A stretch of DNA of 64,000 nucleotides from an uncultured Desulfovibrio sp. (lineage in GTDB: Bacteria > Desulfobacterota > Desulfovibrionia > Desulfovibrionales > Desulfovibrionaceae): the NCBI GenBank assembly GCA_910587035.1, contig CAJUMQ010000006.1, forward strand, positions 33,498 to 97,497, in the 5' to 3' direction. Below the pieces are notes generated by a model. That model was not told where the DNA came from. It was given only the letters and a program-made list of their open reading frames with translations, and ran no database searches. Of this stretch, positions 62,253 through 64,000 are shown in pieces; within the stretch, counting starts at the first letter, position 1; each line of letters opens with the position of its first letter. A program made the position numbers and the translations under genes.

Positions 62253-62450
62253 TTCTAAATAAAGAGGCATGGAATTGGCCAGGCAAACATCCCGGTGGCA
62301 AGACGCTTCCTGTAGCCGGGATGTTTGCGTGGCCAGCTCTTCATGTGATACCAGCGTCGGCTTTTTTCCTTTTTCCCACCCCTGGATGTCTCCCAGCCAA
62401 TTTTTTGTCTCCACAAATATGCGCCATCTGGAGATTGACAAAAATTTCAC
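62220..62450 (-). CDS. Doubtful small frame over the hairpin region
   Basis: A 76-residue frame starting GTG (MKFLSISRWRIFVETKNW), with GGAG about 10 nt upstream. It covers both hairpins, which makes coding unlikely for its C-terminal half. No recognised family. It could be part of a dispersed repeat that carries a short frame. Confidence 0.2.
   Translation of the reverse strand: MKFLSISRWRIFVETKNWLGDIQGWEKGKKPTLVSHEELATQTSRLQEASCHRDVCLANSMPLYLEDLFISAKARL
62276..62335. repeat. Long hairpin with 20-nt loop
   Basis: TGGCCA (62276-62281) plus GCAAACATCCCGG (62283-62295) pair with CCGGGATGTTTGC (62316-62328) plus TGGCCA (62330-62335), giving 19 bp with one mismatch around a 20-nt loop. It follows the hairpin at 62213-62252. 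The region 62002-62598 otherwise shows only smaller repeats and one doubtful short frame. Confidence 0.65.
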
Positions 62451-62550
62451 ATGAGAGCAAACTCCCCTCCGTTCAAAATATGCCTGTGAAAAACCGGAGC
62501 AATACGCATCTGGCGCATGTGTCGGGTATGCCCTTGGGAAATATTCATTT

Positions 62551-62579
62551 TTGCAATTGCAGATTTATAAATTTATATG
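62551..62579 (+). promoter_or_regulatory. Candidate promoter for the ThrE-type exporter
   Basis: TTGCAA (62551-62556), 17-nt spacer, TATATG (62574-62579). It predicts a transcript start about 13 nt before the ATG at 62599, leaving a very short leader without a ribosome binding site. Confidence 0.35.
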
Positions 62580-62598
62580 CTCAAAAAGTTATAACGCG

Positions 62599-63927
62599 AT
62601 GAATACCACTTCTCCCCAGCGCGCTGATGATGAGCTTCAACAAACAGCCCTTTTCTTGCTGGAATATGCCTCTGCACAACTTGCAGCAGGTGGACAGACC
62701 CTGCGGGTGGCGCGAACTCTCGACCGCCTGGCCAAATGCTTCGGGTATGTCTGCCATGCAACCTTTCTGTCCAGACATGTTACCATGACCCTGTCACAAA
62801 CAGGAATGATGCCTGTGACCCTGGTAGGCACTGTTCCAAATATGGGCCTGAATTTCAGGCAGCTGGTGGCGCTAAACAACCTGAGCTGGCTCGCGCATGA
62901 CAGGAATTTGTCCTTTGCGGAAGTCAGGGGACGTTTTGGATCCATAATGGCAATGCGCCGATATCACCCTGGCTTTGTTCTTTTGGCTGCATCCATAGCC
63001 AATGCCTCCTTTTGCAGGCTGTTTGGCGGCGATTGCATTGCAATGCTGCTCGTATTTGCAGGCACCATAATCGCGCTGGGGTTGCGCCAATTTATGGATA
63101 AACGCCATGCTGCCCCGTGCCTGTCATTTATGATATCATCCTTCATTGCCAGCATTTTTGTCGCGGCAGGCACTCTAACCGATATTACAGACACCCCCCA
63201 GGTTGCCATAGGGTCATCCGTGCTCTTCCTTATTCCCGGTGTGCCCATGATAAACTCGACCCTGGACCTGCTTACCGGCTTTCCATTGATGGCTTTTTCC
63301 CGCCTTGTGCGTTCCTGTATGCTGGTCAGCTGCATCGGCCTTGGCCTGGGTTGCACGCTTTTTATAACCGGACTGGAGATGGAGCCTGTGGTGCGTTTAA
63401 ATGCGGGCGCCAATCTGTGCCTGGATCTTTGTCTTGATGCTTTTTTGGCAGCCCTGGCATCCATGGGCTTTGCCATACTGTCCAATCCGGGAGCCTTTGT
63501 TATCGTAGCCGGAGGTTTTCTAGCAGCCGTAGGCCATGCCCTGCGCCTCTATCTTTTGCTAACCATGCAGACCGGCATAATCTCCGCCTCCCTCATCTCT
63601 GCCCTTGTTATAGGCGTATTATGCGTAATTCTTGCAAAACGTTTTCACATTCCTGGCGAATTTTTTTCATTTCTGGCTCTTTTGCCTATGATCCCCGGCA
63701 TGTATGCCTATGATGTCATTCTTTCCACAATAAACTTCATGAATACGTCCGCCGTAATGGAAGCCACCCCATATCTGGTAACATTGATAAAAGATTTTCT
63801 CACAGTAATGTTTATTCTTTGCGCCATGGCTCTTGGAGCCATTACCCCGTTATTGGTGCAGCATTTATTTTCCGATTCTGAAAAATATAGACAAAAATTA
63901 TATGCAAATGGAAAACAGTATTCCTAG
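62599..63927 (+). CDS. ThrE-family threonine/serine exporter, N and C domains fused
   Basis: A 442-residue polytopic membrane protein with both ThrE halves in one chain. An N-terminal cytoplasmic domain (about 1-120) is followed by about ten membrane helices. The conserved FLIPGVPMINSTLDLLTG (about 212-229) and the second-half ALLPMIPGMYAYD (about 370-382) identify it. It probably exports threonine or related amino acids by proton exchange. The start lacks a ribosome binding site. Thr synthesis (thrC) lies 4 kb upstream in the window. Confidence 0.9.
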   Translation: MNTTSPQRADDELQQTALFLLEYASAQLAAGGQTLRVARTLDRLAKCFGYVCHATFLSRHVTMTLSQTGMMPVTLVGTVPNMGLNFRQLVALNNLSWLAHDRNLSFAEVRGRFGSIMAMRRYHPGFVLLAASIANASFCRLFGGDCIAMLLVFAGTIIALGLRQFMDKRHAAPCLSFMISSFIASIFVAAGTLTDITDTPQVAIGSSVLFLIPGVPMINSTLDLLTGFPLMAFSRLVRSCMLVSCIGLGLGCTLFITGLEMEPVVRLNAGANLCLDLCLDAFLAALASMGFAILSNPGAFVIVAGGFLAAVGHALRLYLLLTMQTGIISASLISALVIGVLCVILAKRFHIPGEFFSFLALLPMIPGMYAYDVILSTINFMNTSAVMEATPYLVTLIKDFLTVMFILCAMALGAITPLLVQHLFSDSEKYRQKLYANGKQYS

Positions 63928-63974
63928 AAAATCATTTTATTATATAAAAATTATAACAACCTAAAAAAGGAGAA

Positions 63975-64000
63975 ATGGAAAATAGATTAAATAAAATATA
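63975..64000 (+). CDS. Start of a gene cut by the window end
   Basis: ATG at 63975 is preceded by AAGGAG (63967-63972) at 2-nt-longer-than-minimal spacing and opens MENRLNKI before the window ends. The product cannot be named. Local sequence is far richer in A and T than the rest of the window. Confidence 0.4.

Noticed and set aside
1..64000. CRISPR arrays, IS elements or prophage
   Set aside because: No regular direct-repeat arrays, transposase, integrase or phage structural genes were seen.

Overview
The window looks like chromosomal core sequence from a deltaproteobacterium of the Desulfovibrionaceae (Desulfovibrio or a close relative), of moderate GC. The evidence is gene content and order recalled from that group. 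TrmD carries a C-terminal second methyltransferase-like domain. A chemosensory cluster has the order cheB, HEAT-repeat protein, cheR, parA, cheW-like, cheY, cheA. There is a Re-citrate-synthase-like enzyme, and HPr and enzyme I stand alone. No IS element, prophage, CRISPR array or rRNA was seen. The last 70 bases turn sharply AT-rich.

Layout. 1-6.8 kb: DUF456 membrane protein, TrmJ-like methyltransferase, orphan HlyD-type protein, Fur regulator with a small Cys-rich membrane protein, radical SAM protein and an M23 envelope peptidase. 6.8-17.8 kb: a chorismate mutase-like/EPSP-synthase-like fusion that has lost the usual catalytic signatures, uvrA, a Tat-exported flavodoxin, an iron alcohol dehydrogenase, an FmdB zinc ribbon, a DUF4139 exported protein and ettA. 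18-22 kb: a two-RCK potassium channel followed by a large unrecognised membrane protein with EF-hand-like loops. 22-26.5 kb: a diverged phosphopantetheinyl-transferase-like gene, then trmD-rplS-rnhB-yraN-rsmI. 26.5-37.8 kb: a chemoreceptor, HPr-ptsI, smpB, comEC, then on the minus strand ffh, rpsP, khpA, rimM and mutM, with tRNA-Pro(CGG). The ribosome/SRP genes that usually form one operon are here split onto opposite strands about 10 kb apart.

37.9-47.7 kb: a complete chemosensory system. It has two separate control layers: methylation enzymes (CheB, CheR) and a ParA ATPase next to a CheW-like protein with a long proline-rich N-terminus, which resembles the ParC/ParP pairs that place arrays at cell poles. 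CheA has two phospho-accepting HPt domains and a third that has lost its histidine. 47.8-53.9 kb: a GNAT acetyltransferase and an Fe-S flavoprotein, then a citrate-to-2-oxoglutarate pair on the minus strand (HMGL-type synthase with a C-terminal Cache-like domain, and an isocitrate dehydrogenase with an NAD-type cofactor signature), then ilvD. 53.9-64 kb: an RNB ribonuclease, plsY, thrC, a NeuB-type synthase, an LIC12162-family transferase, a Sel1-repeat protein and a ThrE-type exporter.

Several intergenic regions hold long, often perfect hairpins without a U-tract (1349-1476, 13859-13887, 47715-47751, 48921-49000, 62213-62335). The candidates most worth a second look are the channel/EF-hand pair, the synthase-Cache fusion with NAD-type IDH, the dead-looking EPSPS fusion, the ParA/CheW pair with a three-HPt CheA, and the leaderless M23 gene with a palindrome between its promoter boxes.
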